Assembly (NCBI GenBank): GCA_021790195.1
Contig: JAJYIF010000020.1
Span: 1 to 62,715, forward strand
Direction of reading: 5' to 3'
Source of the DNA: Nitrospirota bacterium
GTDB taxonomy: Bacteria; Nitrospirota; Thermodesulfovibrionia; Thermodesulfovibrionales; UBA9159
Length of the DNA stretch: 62,715 nucleotides
Positions 44,561 through 54,914 of this stretch are shown piece by piece. The position numbers and the translations under genes are program-made. Below the pieces are notes generated by a model. It did not search any database and was not told where the DNA came from. It saw nothing but the letters and a program-made list of their open reading frames with translations. Within the stretch, counting starts at the first letter, position 1. The number at the start of each line of letters is the position of its first letter.

Positions 44561-46164
44561 CCGGGAAGGTGGTGGGGATATCGGGGTCGACCGTATACGT
44601 CGATCTGAAGGGACTGAAACTCCTCGAAAGGGTTTATGTGGGTCATCGTATGCTCGCCGGAGAGGTTGTGCGGCTCGACGGGGAGAGGGCCATAGTCCAG
44701 GTTTATGAGGACACGCGGGGGCTCGGCATGAATGAGCCGGTGAAGGCTGGCGGCGCTCCCCTTACGGTGAGGCTTGGGCCGGGACTTCTCTCCGGAATGT
44801 TCGACGGACTGCAAAGACCTCTCGAGAAGTTAAGAGACGAGACGGGACCCTTTATCAGGATCGGAAAAGATATGCGCGCTCTCGACTGCTCAGCCGTGAG
44901 ACGCTTTGTCCCTCTGAAGAGAAAGGGTGACGAAGTCGCTCCAGGAGAGAATATCGGTTTTGTGGAAGAAGGCGCTTTCAGACATTTTATAGCCGCAGGC
45001 GGCCGATCGCAGAAGAGGCTCTCGTGGACTGCCGACGGAGAGATCAGTCTGGAGGGGCCGGTCGGAGTGTTTGAGGACGGCGAAATAATCACGGCCTGCA
45101 GCGAATGGCCTGTGAGGGTTCAGAGGCCTTGCAGGCGGAGGCTTCCGGTCTCCGGGCCTATCGTTACGGGTCAGAGGAGCATCGATTTTCTTTTCCCGCT
45201 TGCAAGGGGAGGGACGGCGGTCCTGCCCGGCGGGTTCGGGACGGGAAAGACTATCCTGGAGCAATCTATCGCCAAGCTCGCGGACGCCGACATTGTGGTT
45301 TATGTGGGTTGCGGCGAGCGGGGCAATGAGATGGCGGAGATGATCGAGGAATTTCTGGACCTGAAAGACCACTGGACCGGCAGGCCGCTGATGGAGCGCA
45401 CGATACTCGTTGTGAACACCTCGAACATGCCCGTTGCGGCGAGAGAGGCATCCATATATACAGCTGTGACCATGGCGGAATATTACAGGGACATGGGTTA
45501 TCACGTGCTCTTTCTCGCCGACAGTCTGTCCAGGTGGGCCGAGGCACTGAGGGAGATATCCTCTTCTCTTGAGGAGATGCCGGGAGAAGAAGGGTATCCC
45601 ACGTATCTCGCATCGAGGCTGTCAAGTTTCATCCAGAGGGCTGGGGTGGTGGAGACATTGAGCGGTGCGACAGGCTCGCTCAGCATGGTCCTTTCCGTTT
45701 CGCCCCCCGGGGCCGACTTTACCGAACCGGTCACGCAGGCCTGCCTTCGGGCCGGGGGAGCGTTTCTCATGCTCGACACGTCTCTGGCCCACAAAAGACA
45801 CTTCCCCGCGATAAACTGGTTCCAAAGTTACTCCCTTTACTCGAAGGATACAATCGAAGTCTACATTGAGAAGGTGTCCGCCCGATGGGGGACTTTAATG
45901 CAGCGCTGCAGGGAGCTCTTGCAAAAAGAACAGACGCTTCTTGAGGTCTCCGAGATTGTCGGCATTGAGGGACTTCAGGATGCAGACAGGCTTGTCATGC
46001 GGGTGGCCGGTATGATCAGGACCGAGTTTCTGGCGCAAAACGCGTATACGGAGGACGCCTTTTCTCCCCCGGAAAAGACCTGTGCAGTTATCACGAGAAT
46101 CCTGGACTACTACGACGACGCATCCGGGAGGTTGAAGCAGGGCAAGGGACTCGAAGAGATATGA
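44557..46164 (+). CDS. ntpA: V/A-type ATPase catalytic subunit A
   Basis: A 535-residue catalytic subunit with Walker A GGFGTGKTI (about residues 228-236), VYVGCGERGNEMAEMIEEF (catalytic Glu) and LADSLSRWAEALREISS (Walker B/arginine region). The A-specific non-homologous insert (about 110-200) is present. At 535 residues it is shorter than the common 575-600, mostly from a compact C-terminal domain. It makes or hydrolyses ATP in the A3B3 head. Confidence 0.95.
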   Translation: MTGKVVGISGSTVYVDLKGLKLLERVYVGHRMLAGEVVRLDGERAIVQVYEDTRGLGMNEPVKAGGAPLTVRLGPGLLSGMFDGLQRPLEKLRDETGPFIRIGKDMRALDCSAVRRFVPLKRKGDEVAPGENIGFVEEGAFRHFIAAGGRSQKRLSWTADGEISLEGPVGVFEDGEIITACSEWPVRVQRPCRRRLPVSGPIVTGQRSIDFLFPLARGGTAVLPGGFGTGKTILEQSIAKLADADIVVYVGCGERGNEMAEMIEEFLDLKDHWTGRPLMERTILVVNTSNMPVAAREASIYTAVTMAEYYRDMGYHVLFLADSLSRWAEALREISSSLEEMPGEEGYPTYLASRLSSFIQRAGVVETLSGATGSLSMVLSVSPPGADFTEPVTQACLRAGGAFLMLDTSLAHKRHFPAINWFQSYSLYSKDTIEVYIEKVSARWGTLMQRCRELLQKEQTLLEVSEIVGIEGLQDADRLVMRVAGMIRTEFLAQNAYTEDAFSPPEKTCAVITRILDYYDDASGRLKQGKGLEEI

Positions 46165-47522
46165 GACTTTCGGAGCACAGATACCGCACCATTTCCTCAC
46201 TGGAAGGCCCGCTGCTCTTTGTGAGAGAGGTTTTTGCAGCGAGGATCGGAGAGGTCATAAGGATAGTTGCTCCTGACGGCAGGGAGCTGGCCGGAGAGGT
46301 CCTGAGAATAGAGGGGGAGACGGTCCTCGTGGAGGTTTATGGAGAGACGCGCGGTCTGGACGCGGAGTCGACATCGGTCATATTCACCGACGCCCTGAGA
46401 AGCGCCCCTCTATCTAGTGAGCTTCTCGGCAGGACGTTTAACGGTTCGTTCAGGCCGATAGACGGCGCGCCGATGTTCGTTCCTGAAAAAAGGTCGCCCA
46501 TCGGCGGTTGTCCGATCAATCCGTCTGCGAGGGCGCGGCCCCAGGAATTCATTGAAACCGGGTTCTCCGTGATCGACGGTCTGAATACGCTTGTGAAAGG
46601 ACAGAAGCTGCCGGTCTTTTCCTGCGCCGGGCTTCCTTCAAAAGAGCTTGTCGCCGGAATTCTCAGAAACGCGCGGACCGTGTCGGCTTCGGGTTCGGGA
46701 CATCCCTTGTTGCCGGGCGCGGAAGCCGCTTTCGTAGTCGTCTTCTGCGCCGTTGGGGTTACGTTTCAGGAGTATCATTTCTACATGAAGGTACTCGAAG
46801 AAATCAGGACCGGGTTCGTAGCCTTCGTGAACATGGCGGATGATCCGGTCATGGAAAGGCTTCTTGCCCCGAGGTTCGGGCTGACGGCGGCCGAATTCCT
46901 GGCATTCGGCTGCGGGATGGACGTCCTTGTGGTCATGACCGACATGACGAATTACTGCGACGCCCTGCGGGAGATATCCACGGCGCGTGAGGAACTGCCG
47001 GGAAGAAGGGGTTATCCCGGCTATATGTATTCCGACCTGGCTTCTCTGTATGAGCGGGCAGGCAGGATAAGGGGGATGAAGGGCTCGGTCACTCTTCTGC
47101 CGGTGGTGACTATGCCCGAGGACGATATCACTCATCCCATCCCGGACCTTACGGGTTATATTACGGAGGGCCAGCTCGTAATGAGCCGTGAGCTTCACCA
47201 GATGAACATCTTTCCTCCGGTAGACGTGCTGCCGAGCCTCTCGAGGCTTATGCAAAAAGGCATAGGAGAGGGCCGGACGAGAAGAGACCACAGGGAGATA
47301 TCGAACAGTCTTTACAGGCTATACGCAAAGGGAAGGGACCTCAGGAAGATCGAGGCGATTGTCGGCAGGGACGGAATGACAAAGGGAGACGTCCTGATGC
47401 TCGACTTTGCGGACGCCTTTGAAAGGGAATTTGTCAATCAGGGGACGAGGGGCAGGACCATAGATGAAACGCTCGATCTCGGCGCAGCTGTTCTCAAGAG
47501 GTTCCAGTCGGGGAAGGCATGA
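46161..47522 (+). CDS. ntpB: V/A-type ATPase regulatory subunit B
   Basis: A 453-residue non-catalytic nucleotide-binding subunit with FIETGFSVIDGLNTLVKGQKLPVF, where the P-loop is degenerate (CAGLPSKEL), and with DMTNYCDALREIS and YPGYMYSDLASLYERAGRI. It contributes the arginine finger at the A/B interface. It overlaps subunits A and D by 4 bases. Confidence 0.95.
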   Translation: MRLSEHRYRTISSLEGPLLFVREVFAARIGEVIRIVAPDGRELAGEVLRIEGETVLVEVYGETRGLDAESTSVIFTDALRSAPLSSELLGRTFNGSFRPIDGAPMFVPEKRSPIGGCPINPSARARPQEFIETGFSVIDGLNTLVKGQKLPVFSCAGLPSKELVAGILRNARTVSASGSGHPLLPGAEAAFVVVFCAVGVTFQEYHFYMKVLEEIRTGFVAFVNMADDPVMERLLAPRFGLTAAEFLAFGCGMDVLVVMTDMTNYCDALREISTAREELPGRRGYPGYMYSDLASLYERAGRIRGMKGSVTLLPVVTMPEDDITHPIPDLTGYITEGQLVMSRELHQMNIFPPVDVLPSLSRLMQKGIGEGRTRRDHREISNSLYRLYAKGRDLRKIEAIVGRDGMTKGDVLMLDFADAFEREFVNQGTRGRTIDETLDLGAAVLKRFQSGKA

Positions 47523-48196
47523 TACACCCGACGAGGACAAACCTCTTTCTGTTAAAGGAAAAGGCCAGGGCCGTCTCCGGCAGTGCAGGGATACTGAAGG
47601 CGAGGAGACAGGCGCTTATAAGGGAGTTTTTGGAGACGAGCCGGCCCTTTCTCAGATCGAGAGAAGAGATCAGGAACACTTACGGGAACGCCCTCCGGGA
47701 GCTCGCGCTCAGTCTCGGACACGAGGGAAGGGACGCTGTCGGTTCCGTAGCTGCCGCGGCAGCGAGGGATTTCGCGATCGATATTGCTGAGAAGAGTATA
47801 TGGGGGCTTAAATATAAAGACATATCGGTGGCCGAAGGACCGGTGAGGGCGCCCGAGGAAAGGGGATACGATTATCTTTCGACTACACCCCACCTCGATG
47901 AGTGCATTTACCGCTTTGAAAAACTGCTCGAATCGATGATAGATAACGCGGAGTTTGAAAGCAAATTAAAGCGGCTCGGCGCCGAGATACTTAAAACGAC
48001 AAGGAAGATAAGGGTGCTCGAAGAAATCGTGGCTCCGGATCTCAGACGCAAAATCAGGGGCATCACTCAATTCATCTCTGAGCGGGACAGAGAGTCATAT
48101 TATCGTCTTAAGAGGTTTAAGAAGAAGGCGCGGAGACAGATTCACAGGTCCCTGACAAATTTGCCGAGTCTCGATAGCTCCGATCTCAGTTCCTGA
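47519..48196 (+). CDS. ntpD: V/A-type ATPase subunit D (central shaft)
   Basis: A 225-residue antiparallel coiled-coil protein ([21 protein letters not shown] at the start) with helices at both ends, the rotor shaft inside the A3B3 head. It is the last gene of the ATPase operon. Its final 55 bases overlap the 3' end of the convergent hybrid kinase gene, so the two mRNAs would be complementary there. Confidence 0.93.
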   Translation: MIHPTRTNLFLLKEKARAVSGSAGILKARRQALIREFLETSRPFLRSREEIRNTYGNALRELALSLGHEGRDAVGSVAAAAARDFAIDIAEKSIWGLKYKDISVAEGPVRAPEERGYDYLSTTPHLDECIYRFEKLLESMIDNAEFESKLKRLGAEILKTTRKIRVLEEIVAPDLRRKIRGITQFISERDRESYYRLKRFKKKARRQIHRSLTNLPSLDSSDLSS

Positions 48197-51096
48197 ATGA
48201 GGGACATAGCTCCGGAGAGATTGTGATCGCGTCCCGACTTCTCTATCCTCTCCGCCAGAGACGTCATCCGGACTGCGCTCAACGTGGCAGAGGAGCCTTT
48301 GAACCCGTGGGCCAGGGACCGCACCTTCTCGGTATCGCCGGCAACAGCGGCCCTGTATAGGACCTCTATCTGTTCCGGGGCGTATTCCATGAATTTGCAG
48401 AACATCCGTTTGAGAAACTCTGTGTCGTTGTCGAATCTGGAGAGGGCGCTTTTTATGTCGACGGGGGAGTTATGGTCAACAGCCGTCCCCTCCTCCGATT
48501 TTCCATCACCGGAACAGACTCCCTCATTTGCCTGTCCGTCGAGATGTATTACGCTCTCGGGTCCGACCCATTTCTCGATGATCTTGCACATCTCTACCGG
48601 GGTTATCGGCTTAGAGATGTAGTCGTCCATGCCGGACTGAATGCAGCGCTCGCGGTCTCCGGTCATGGCATGGGCCGTCATAGCAACTATGATGTGATGC
48701 CTTTCTCCCGTCTCCTTTCCGCGTATAGCCCTTGTCGCCTCAAAACCGTCCATCTCAGGCATCTGAACGTCCATGAAGACGAGGTCATAGTTGTCTCTGT
48801 CGAGCGCCCGGACTGCCTCAAGGCCGTTTTCAGCGACATCCACTGCGCACCCCGCCCTCTCCAGGATAGCCAGGGCTGTCTTCTGGTTTATAGGATTGTC
48901 TTCTACGAGAAGAACGCGCACGTTCCGAAACATCACGCGCGCTCTCCTGGAAGGAACGTACAGGGACCTTGTCTCCTTTTCGGGAGGCGCGGCTTTCCGG
49001 CTCAGGACGGTTGTGATCGTGTCCAGGAGGAGGTATTCCTTCACGGGCTTTATCAGGTATCCGTCGCAGCCCATGCGTCTTGCATGGGAGATATCGCCGT
49101 GGGTCCCAAAGGAGGTAAGGAGAATTATTGAGGTGTCCTTTATACCGGCAGTGGTCCTGACGGCGGCTGCGGTCTGCTCTCCGTCCATTGCAGGCATGTG
49201 CATGTCCAATAGCAGCAAGGCGAAGGGATTTCCGGCCCGCGCCGCCTCCACGAGCACCTCAAGGGCCGCGGCGCCGCTTTCAACAACCTGGACGTCGAAG
49301 CCGAAGCCCTGAAGTGTCTTCCAGAGGACTATCCTGTTGGTCTCATTATCGTCGGCCACGAGAACCCTCTGCGACCTAATGTCCGGCAGGACCGCTCTTC
49401 GCAGCGCCTCCTGTTCCGGCTGTTTTTCGAGGTGTAGGGAAAACCAGAAAACGCTTCCTTTCCCCGGTTCGCTTTCAACGCTTATCCGGCCCCCCATCAG
49501 CTCGACGAGCTTCTTGGATATGGACAGGCCGAGACCCGCTCCTCCATGCCTGCGCGTGGTCGAACCATCCGCCTGAATGAAGGGATCGAATATGATCTCG
49601 TGCTTGTCTTCGGGAATGCCTATCCCCGTGTCGATTACAGAGAAAACTACCCGTGCGTGCGTATGAGATTCCTCGGCCATTTCGGCCCTTATGATGACCT
49701 CTCCCTTGTCCGTGAATTTTATGGCGTTTCCGCCCAGGTTGAGAAGGATCTGACGGATCCTTCCCGCATCGCCCCTCAGGAAGGAGGGAACGTCATGATG
49801 CACGAGAGAGACTAGTTCGAGGCCTTTGCCGGCAGCATGAGCAGAAAGGGTATCGACCACCCCTTCCACCGTCTGGCGCAGGTCGAAATCCACGATGTCG
49901 AGTGAGAGCTTGCCCGCCTCGATCTTCGAGAAATCGAGGATGTCGTTGATGATATTGAGGAGGGCATAGGCGCTCTTCTGGACGGTGTTAAGATAATCGC
50001 GCTGTTCAGCGGTGAGGTCTGTGTCGAGGGCCATTGCGGTCATTCCTATAATGCCGTTCATAGGCGTACGTATTTCATGGCTCATGTTAGCTAGGAATTC
50101 CGATTTGAGCCTGCTCGTCTCTTCTGCCGCGCGGCGCGACTCTATAAGCTCCCGGTGTGTGTTTTCGAGAATATGCATCATATTGTAAAAGGTCTCGCGT
50201 ACTTCGTAGGCCTGCTCTTGGGTGGCTTCCTTGTAAACATCACACTCCTTGCAGTCGCTGAACTTCTTTGCAAAGTAGCCCTGGACGACTCCTCCGCAAT
50301 GGGTCCCGGCTATCTGCCAGCAGCGGGCGCCCTTCGCGCCGTATACCGGGCACTCCTTGTACGGGCAGTTCTTCAGCTCCCAGCACGTCGGAATGTTGGG
50401 GTTAGGCAGAGGCTTGTAAAGATAGAGGTCAAAGCCCTTCTTCTTCTCCACCTCCGACACAATATACGAAAAGACGTCGATTGAGTCCCGCAGACTGTCT
50501 CTGTCTTTTTCGAGTCTCTTCTTGTCCTCGGCGAGGTCGTATTGCATTGCAATCCCCCTGACTATGCCGCGATTGCTCATATGGCGCCATATGAATGCGG
50601 TCACAAGAATGGAGATCAGAAACGCATTCTCACTGACGAAATGAGCGGGATCGGTCACGCGGTCGAAGATGAGAATAGGGAAGAGATAGATGGAATAAAC
50701 TACGGCGGCTATGGACAAGGACCATAATGTGTCGAAGGGGATGAACCCCAGGACTGCTATCGTCAATACCGCCATGCCGCCGTAATAAGGCGACTTGTGC
50801 CCTCCAAAAGACAATATCATTAATTCGATCACTGCGGCGGATACAGAAGCTCCGATGAAGCCTATCAGATACAGGGAGCGCCTGCCCGACTTGAGTCTGG
50901 TCAGAAGGAAGCATATGGCAAGCGAAATGCTGACGATAGCGCGATACAGGAGGAATCTGCCGAAATTTTCAGGGGTCACATAATAATCGAGAAGCGACAG
51001 GGCCAAAAAGATTGCGGCGCCGAGAAGGCATATCACGCCCGTCCAGGTCCTGGTTATTTTTTCGAGGCCGGCCTCTACATACTGCTCTTTGGTCAT
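48142..51096 (-). CDS. Hybrid histidine kinase with two receivers, HPt and Cys-rich sensor segment
   Basis: A 984-residue protein: about six N-terminal membrane helices (20-195), a cytoplasmic Cys-rich segment (about 235-285: [32 protein letters not shown]), HisKA ([14 protein letters not shown]), HATPase_c ([19 protein letters not shown]), two receivers ([12 protein letters not shown] and [13 protein letters not shown]) and a C-terminal HPt domain with [12 protein letters not shown]. It can run a full His-Asp-His phosphorelay by itself. The Cys-rich segment could bind a metal or iron-sulfur cluster. It has no adjacent output regulator. Confidence 0.9.
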   Translation of the reverse strand: MTKEQYVEAGLEKITRTWTGVICLLGAAIFLALSLLDYYVTPENFGRFLLYRAIVSISLAICFLLTRLKSGRRSLYLIGFIGASVSAAVIELMILSFGGHKSPYYGGMAVLTIAVLGFIPFDTLWSLSIAAVVYSIYLFPILIFDRVTDPAHFVSENAFLISILVTAFIWRHMSNRGIVRGIAMQYDLAEDKKRLEKDRDSLRDSIDVFSYIVSEVEKKKGFDLYLYKPLPNPNIPTCWELKNCPYKECPVYGAKGARCWQIAGTHCGGVVQGYFAKKFSDCKECDVYKEATQEQAYEVRETFYNMMHILENTHRELIESRRAAEETSRLKSEFLANMSHEIRTPMNGIIGMTAMALDTDLTAEQRDYLNTVQKSAYALLNIINDILDFSKIEAGKLSLDIVDFDLRQTVEGVVDTLSAHAAGKGLELVSLVHHDVPSFLRGDAGRIRQILLNLGGNAIKFTDKGEVIIRAEMAEESHTHARVVFSVIDTGIGIPEDKHEIIFDPFIQADGSTTRRHGGAGLGLSISKKLVELMGGRISVESEPGKGSVFWFSLHLEKQPEQEALRRAVLPDIRSQRVLVADDNETNRIVLWKTLQGFGFDVQVVESGAAALEVLVEAARAGNPFALLLLDMHMPAMDGEQTAAAVRTTAGIKDTSIILLTSFGTHGDISHARRMGCDGYLIKPVKEYLLLDTITTVLSRKAAPPEKETRSLYVPSRRARVMFRNVRVLLVEDNPINQKTALAILERAGCAVDVAENGLEAVRALDRDNYDLVFMDVQMPEMDGFEATRAIRGKETGERHHIIVAMTAHAMTGDRERCIQSGMDDYISKPITPVEMCKIIEKWVGPESVIHLDGQANEGVCSGDGKSEEGTAVDHNSPVDIKSALSRFDNDTEFLKRMFCKFMEYAPEQIEVLYRAAVAGDTEKVRSLAHGFKGSSATLSAVRMTSLAERIEKSGRDHNLSGAMSLIQELRSELSRLGKFVRDL

Positions 51097-51151
51097 CCTC
51101 TAATATATTCTAACTTTTGGGATGAAAGCCCGCAATAGCGGTACTGGAACG

Positions 51152-52171
51152 CTATGCGGGATCGGGTATTACGACGACCTTAAGAGATTCCTTTGCCTGA
51201 GACACGAGCTTAAAACCGTTCTGTATGTCTGAAAGGGCGACCACGTGGGTGACCATCTTCCTTGCCGCGAACGTGCCGCTCTCGATCAATCCGATGGCCT
51301 CACGAAGGTCTTCAGGGGCGGACCCGTAAGAGAAGGCGATCCTGGCCTCGTCCCTCCAGAATTCCGTCGAGGGGATACATATCTCTCCTTGAGGCACGGC
51401 AAAAAAGAGGATCATTCCCCTTCGGTCGATGGAGGACACTGCATGGTCTATCGCCTGCCTTGCGCCTGCGCAGACAATGATCCGCTCAGCGAGTCGTCCG
51501 TTATTAACGCGTTTCAGCTCCGCCGCCGAATAGGCGTCTGCCTTGAAGACGTTATCGGCCCCGAACTCTCTCGCTATCCGGATGCGGTAGTCGTCTATAT
51601 CCGTGGCGATGACTCTTGCGCCTCTCAGCTTGGCGAGACGGATATGCAGAAGACCGGAAATGCCTGAGCCTATGACGAGGACCGTGTGCCTGTCCGTGAT
51701 CCCGAGACCTCTCTGCCCCAGGAGCGCGCAGGCAAGGGGTTCGATCATCGCCGCTTCCTCATAGGTGATTCCGTCCGGAAGGCGAAATGTCCCGAACCTT
51801 ACATTCTGCTCAGGTACCCGTATATATTCCGAAAAACCGCCGGGGTCATAATTCCCCGAGTGCAGGGACTCGCAGGCCGTATAATTTCCTTCAGAACAGT
51901 AACGGCAGTTGTAGCAGGGCACATGATGGGATACAAAGACCCGGTCGCCCGTCCTAAAATCTCGTACCGCGCTGCCGGCCGCAACGATCTCGCCCGCCAT
52001 CTCGTGTCCCAAAACGCGCGGCGCCTTCTTTATGCGGTACCATTCCATTACATCCGTGCCGCATATCCCGCACGCCATCATCTTCACGAGCACCTCTCCG
52101 TCGGAAATAGGGGGGACCGGATGCTCCTCTATCCTCACGTCATTGTTGCTGTAGTATACGGCGACTTTCAT
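51152..52171 (-). CDS. Zinc-containing alcohol/polyol dehydrogenase
   Basis: A 339-residue medium-chain dehydrogenase with catalytic zinc ligands in ACGICGTDVMEWY and GHEMAGE, structural zinc site with four Cys (CYNCRYC ... CES), and the Rossmann motif VIGSGISGLLHI. Relatives are sorbitol and threonine dehydrogenases; the exact substrate is not predictable. ATG at 52171 is preferred over an upstream in-frame start because GAGGGA lies 10 bases before it. It follows the aldolase gene by 74 bases and may be co-transcribed. Confidence 0.88.
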   Translation of the reverse strand: MKVAVYYSNNDVRIEEHPVPPISDGEVLVKMMACGICGTDVMEWYRIKKAPRVLGHEMAGEIVAAGSAVRDFRTGDRVFVSHHVPCYNCRYCSEGNYTACESLHSGNYDPGGFSEYIRVPEQNVRFGTFRLPDGITYEEAAMIEPLACALLGQRGLGITDRHTVLVIGSGISGLLHIRLAKLRGARVIATDIDDYRIRIAREFGADNVFKADAYSAAELKRVNNGRLAERIIVCAGARQAIDHAVSSIDRRGMILFFAVPQGEICIPSTEFWRDEARIAFSYGSAPEDLREAIGLIESGTFAARKMVTHVVALSDIQNGFKLVSQAKESLKVVVIPDPA

Positions 52172-52245
52172 ATAAGTAATTCCCTCGAAAATACCGCATG
52201 CCCGAGGCGTGTCCGCCATGGTGCAGAGTCGTTTTCGTTCCTTCC

Positions 52246-53073
52246 CTAGACCTTCTCCATCTGTTCGTCAATATCCCTTTCGCTCCCAGTGCTTTGCGGT
52301 TTCTTCGTCTTTTCGTAGATATCGAAGGCCTCTTTCGCGGAGACGCCTTTATGCACGATGGCCCTGACCGCCTTGATCATGCCGACCGGGTTGTCGCTCT
52401 GGAAGATATTCCTTCCCATGTCCACTCCTGAGGCCCCTGCCTTTATCGCACCTTCGGTCATCAGGAGGGCGTCGAGCTCCGGTATCTTCTTCCCACCCGC
52501 TATGACGATCGGCACAGGGCATCCTTCGGCCACTTTGTGAAAGTCCTCGCAAAAGTAAGTCTTTACGAAATGGGCCCCGATTTCAGCGGCCATCCTGCAG
52601 GCGAGGCCGAGATAGCGGGAGTCCCGCGCCATTTCCTTGCCTACCGCAGTTATGGCAAGGACGGGGATACCGTATCTCTCAGCTTCATTTATGAGCCGGC
52701 CAAGGTTAGAAATCGTCCTGTCTTCGTTCTTCGCGCCGACGAAGATCGACATGCCGACGCCCGAGGCATTGAGCCTGACGGCCTCTTCCATAGAAGTAGT
52801 GATGTCCTCATTCGATAAGTCGCCGAGGATGCTCGGTCCTCCCGAAACCCTGAGACAGACCGGGGTATCGATCTTCGGGTCGATGCAATTTCTCAAGATG
52901 CCTCTCGTGACGAAAAGACAGTCTGCGTTAGGGATAAGCGGGGTTATGCCCTTCATGTCTCTCAGGCCGGTCGTGGGTCCCTGAAAGTAGCCGTGGTCCA
53001 CGGCAAGCATGACGGTCTTTCCGGTCTTCGGATTAAAGATCTTCGAGAGCCTGTTTTTCATTCCAAAATCCAT
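52246..53073 (-). CDS. Class I aldolase of the DhnA/LsrF family
   Basis: A 275-residue TIM-barrel Schiff-base aldolase with VMLAVDHGYFQGPTTG at strand 1, VKTYFCEDFH (likely lysine) and VIAGGKK, and C-terminal GASGVDMGRNIFQ. The family includes archaeal-type fructose-bisphosphate aldolase, LsrF thiolase and the ADH synthase that starts an alternative aromatic amino-acid route. The context does not choose among these. ATG at 53073 is fixed by AAGGAGGAATT upstream. Confidence 0.85.
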   Translation of the reverse strand: MDFGMKNRLSKIFNPKTGKTVMLAVDHGYFQGPTTGLRDMKGITPLIPNADCLFVTRGILRNCIDPKIDTPVCLRVSGGPSILGDLSNEDITTSMEEAVRLNASGVGMSIFVGAKNEDRTISNLGRLINEAERYGIPVLAITAVGKEMARDSRYLGLACRMAAEIGAHFVKTYFCEDFHKVAEGCPVPIVIAGGKKIPELDALLMTEGAIKAGASGVDMGRNIFQSDNPVGMIKAVRAIVHKGVSAKEAFDIYEKTKKPQSTGSERDIDEQMEKV

Positions 53074-53241
53074 GGTCGAATTCCTCCTTCTTTTGCCGTA
53101 ACGAAAAAATTCATCGCTGAAGAAAAATGCCCGTTGATAGCTTAACAAAAATTGAAGGTCCTGTGGAAGGTTTCAGGTATCTGGATTTTTGGCCGGAATA
53201 TTGATAATATTTCTAGAACGACGGATGCCGTATACGAGAAG

Positions 53242-54531
53242 ATGAAGGAGATGAAGCCTATGGTGCACAGACATCACGAAAGGATACATATAGACGACAG
53301 GAACCTCTGCAAGTTGTGCATAAATGAGCTGGGCGACCTCTATATGGACCTGGGTCTTTCTGCGGACGAGCTCGAGCTGCTCGCAATGCCGAGGCGGTCT
53401 TTCACATTCCATTTCCCTGTGAGGATGGACTCCGGTAAGACCCGGATGTTTGTGGGCCACCGGATACAGTACAACGACGCGCGGGGGCCGACGAAGGGAG
53501 GGCTGAGGTTCCATCCGGAGCTGACCGTCGACGATGTCAGGGACCTCGCCTTTCTGATGGTGCTGAAGTGCGCGGTGGTGAATATCCCGTTCGGCGGGTC
53601 GAAGGGCGGGGTCGTCGTGAACCCGAAGGAGCTGAGCAAGAACGAGCTCGAACAGGTGACGCGCGCCTATATCCGCGCGATTCAGGACTATATCGGGCCT
53701 TTCAAGGACATTCCCGCGCCGGACGTGTATACCGACGAGCATATCATGGTCTGGATACTGGACGAGTACGAGCGCATAAAGGGGCAGCATGTTCCTGCTG
53801 TTGTGACGGGTAAACCGTATGAGCTTCAGGGCATCAAGGCCAGGACTTATTCAACGTCGCTCGGGGGAATATATGTCCTCGAAGAGGCCATGAAGAGGCT
53901 CCGTATGAGTAAGGCGAGGGCGAGGGTCTCGGTGCAGGGTTTCGGTCACGTCGGGGAGAACGCGGCACGAATCCTTTTCGAGGAGGGTTTCAAGATAGTT
54001 GCTGTGAGTGATTCCAAGGGCGGCACGATGAACTCCAGGGGTCTCGATATTCATAAGGTGATGCAGCACAAGGAAAAGACCGGCTCGGTGGCGGACTTCA
54101 AAGGGGGCCGGAATATCAGCAACGCTGAACTGCTTACGTCCGACTGCGACATTCTCATACCTGCTGCGCTTTCAGATCAGCTGAATAAGGAGAATGCGGG
54201 ACGGGTCAGGGCGAAGATAGTCCTGGAGCTTGCGAATGCCCCCACAACGACGGAGGCTGACCAGATCTTCTCGAAGAAGGGAATAATGCTTGTGCCGGAT
54301 GTGCTTGCCAACGCAGGCGGGGTTGTGGTGAGCTATTTCGAATGGAGCCAGAGCCTGACGAACGAGTATTGGGACGAAGAAAAGGTGTTAAGGAAGCTGA
54401 AATCGGTCATGATAACCGCATTCCACGATGTTTTTGCCCTGTGCGAGAATAGGTGCAGGATGAGAAGGGCGGCGTATCAGCTTGCGGTGAGGAGGATCCT
54501 TCATGCCGAGAGGATGCGCGGAAATCTGTAG
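53242..54531 (+). CDS. gdhA: Glutamate dehydrogenase
   Basis: A protein of about 429 residues of the Glu/Leu/Phe/Val dehydrogenase family, with QYNDARGPTKGGLRFHPE, the catalytic lysine region NIPFGGSKGGV, and the cofactor motif VQGFGHVGENAARIL. It interconverts glutamate and 2-oxoglutarate plus ammonia. The frame extends to a TTG at 53152, but the extra residues are unlike the family. ATGs at 53242, 53251 and 53260 are close alternatives; AAGGAG sits nine bases before 53260. It is divergent from the aldolase gene, with little room for two promoters (the gap is 53074-53241). Confidence 0.9.
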   Translation: MKEMKPMVHRHHERIHIDDRNLCKLCINELGDLYMDLGLSADELELLAMPRRSFTFHFPVRMDSGKTRMFVGHRIQYNDARGPTKGGLRFHPELTVDDVRDLAFLMVLKCAVVNIPFGGSKGGVVVNPKELSKNELEQVTRAYIRAIQDYIGPFKDIPAPDVYTDEHIMVWILDEYERIKGQHVPAVVTGKPYELQGIKARTYSTSLGGIYVLEEAMKRLRMSKARARVSVQGFGHVGENAARILFEEGFKIVAVSDSKGGTMNSRGLDIHKVMQHKEKTGSVADFKGGRNISNAELLTSDCDILIPAALSDQLNKENAGRVRAKIVLELANAPTTTEADQIFSKKGIMLVPDVLANAGGVVVSYFEWSQSLTNEYWDEEKVLRKLKSVMITAFHDVFALCENRCRMRRAAYQLAVRRILHAERMRGNL

Positions 54532-54640
54532 CCCACTCTGTTGAAATGATCGCACGCCTGTTTAATCTCTGATCAGATCGGACCTTTCCGAGGAAATCTG
54601 CATTATCCCCAAGCCCGGATTATTTATGAACTTTGTTGCA

Positions 54641-54661
54641 TGACGGGCAGACACGACTCAA
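54641..54661 (+). promoter_or_regulatory. Repeated motif, copy 1 (upstream of nuoE)
   Basis: TGACGGGCA, four extra bases GACA, then CGACTCAA. A second copy without the extra bases occurs at 58424-58440 just before the nuoG-like gene. Sharing of 17 bases in two leader regions of the same gene cluster suggests a regulatory or structural role; chance is possible. Confidence 0.35.
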
Positions 54662-54834
54662 AACTTTTTTCAATCGATCTTGAACGCGCAATTGAGCCGG
54701 ATAGTGCTTAGAAACTGTTTATAGCGAGCTCGCCGTATTTGTGTCCTGATTTGGATGTTAGTGATGAGTCAAATGAACTTTACGGAAATTAAAAATAATA
54801 AATAATAAAAAATATTAATAAAACCATAAGGTCA

Positions 54835-54864
54835 TTGATTATACCGGAAAATTGTTGGTAAAAT
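54835..54864 (+). promoter_or_regulatory. Candidate sigma-70 promoter of the NuoEFG-like operon
   Basis: TTGATT (54835-54840), 18 bases, then TAAAAT (54859-54864), about 50 bases ahead of the nuoE ATG and downstream of an AT-rich tract (54780-54830) that could act as an UP element. Confidence 0.5.
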
Positions 54865-54914
54865 TCAAAACTTTACGCTTGCCAGAGCGAAAACTGACCT
54901 AAGGAGGTACTGAG

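Larger units (their letters stand above)
54532..54914. other. 383-base region upstream of the NuoEFG-like operon
   Basis: No ORF is supported here. The region becomes very AT-rich at 54780-54830 and ends with a promoter candidate (54835-54864) and AAGGAGG before nuoE. It contains TGACGGGCA-GACA-CGACTCAA (54641-54661), which recurs without the inner four bases before nuoG. No terminator for the glutamate dehydrogenase gene is visible. Confidence 0.5.
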
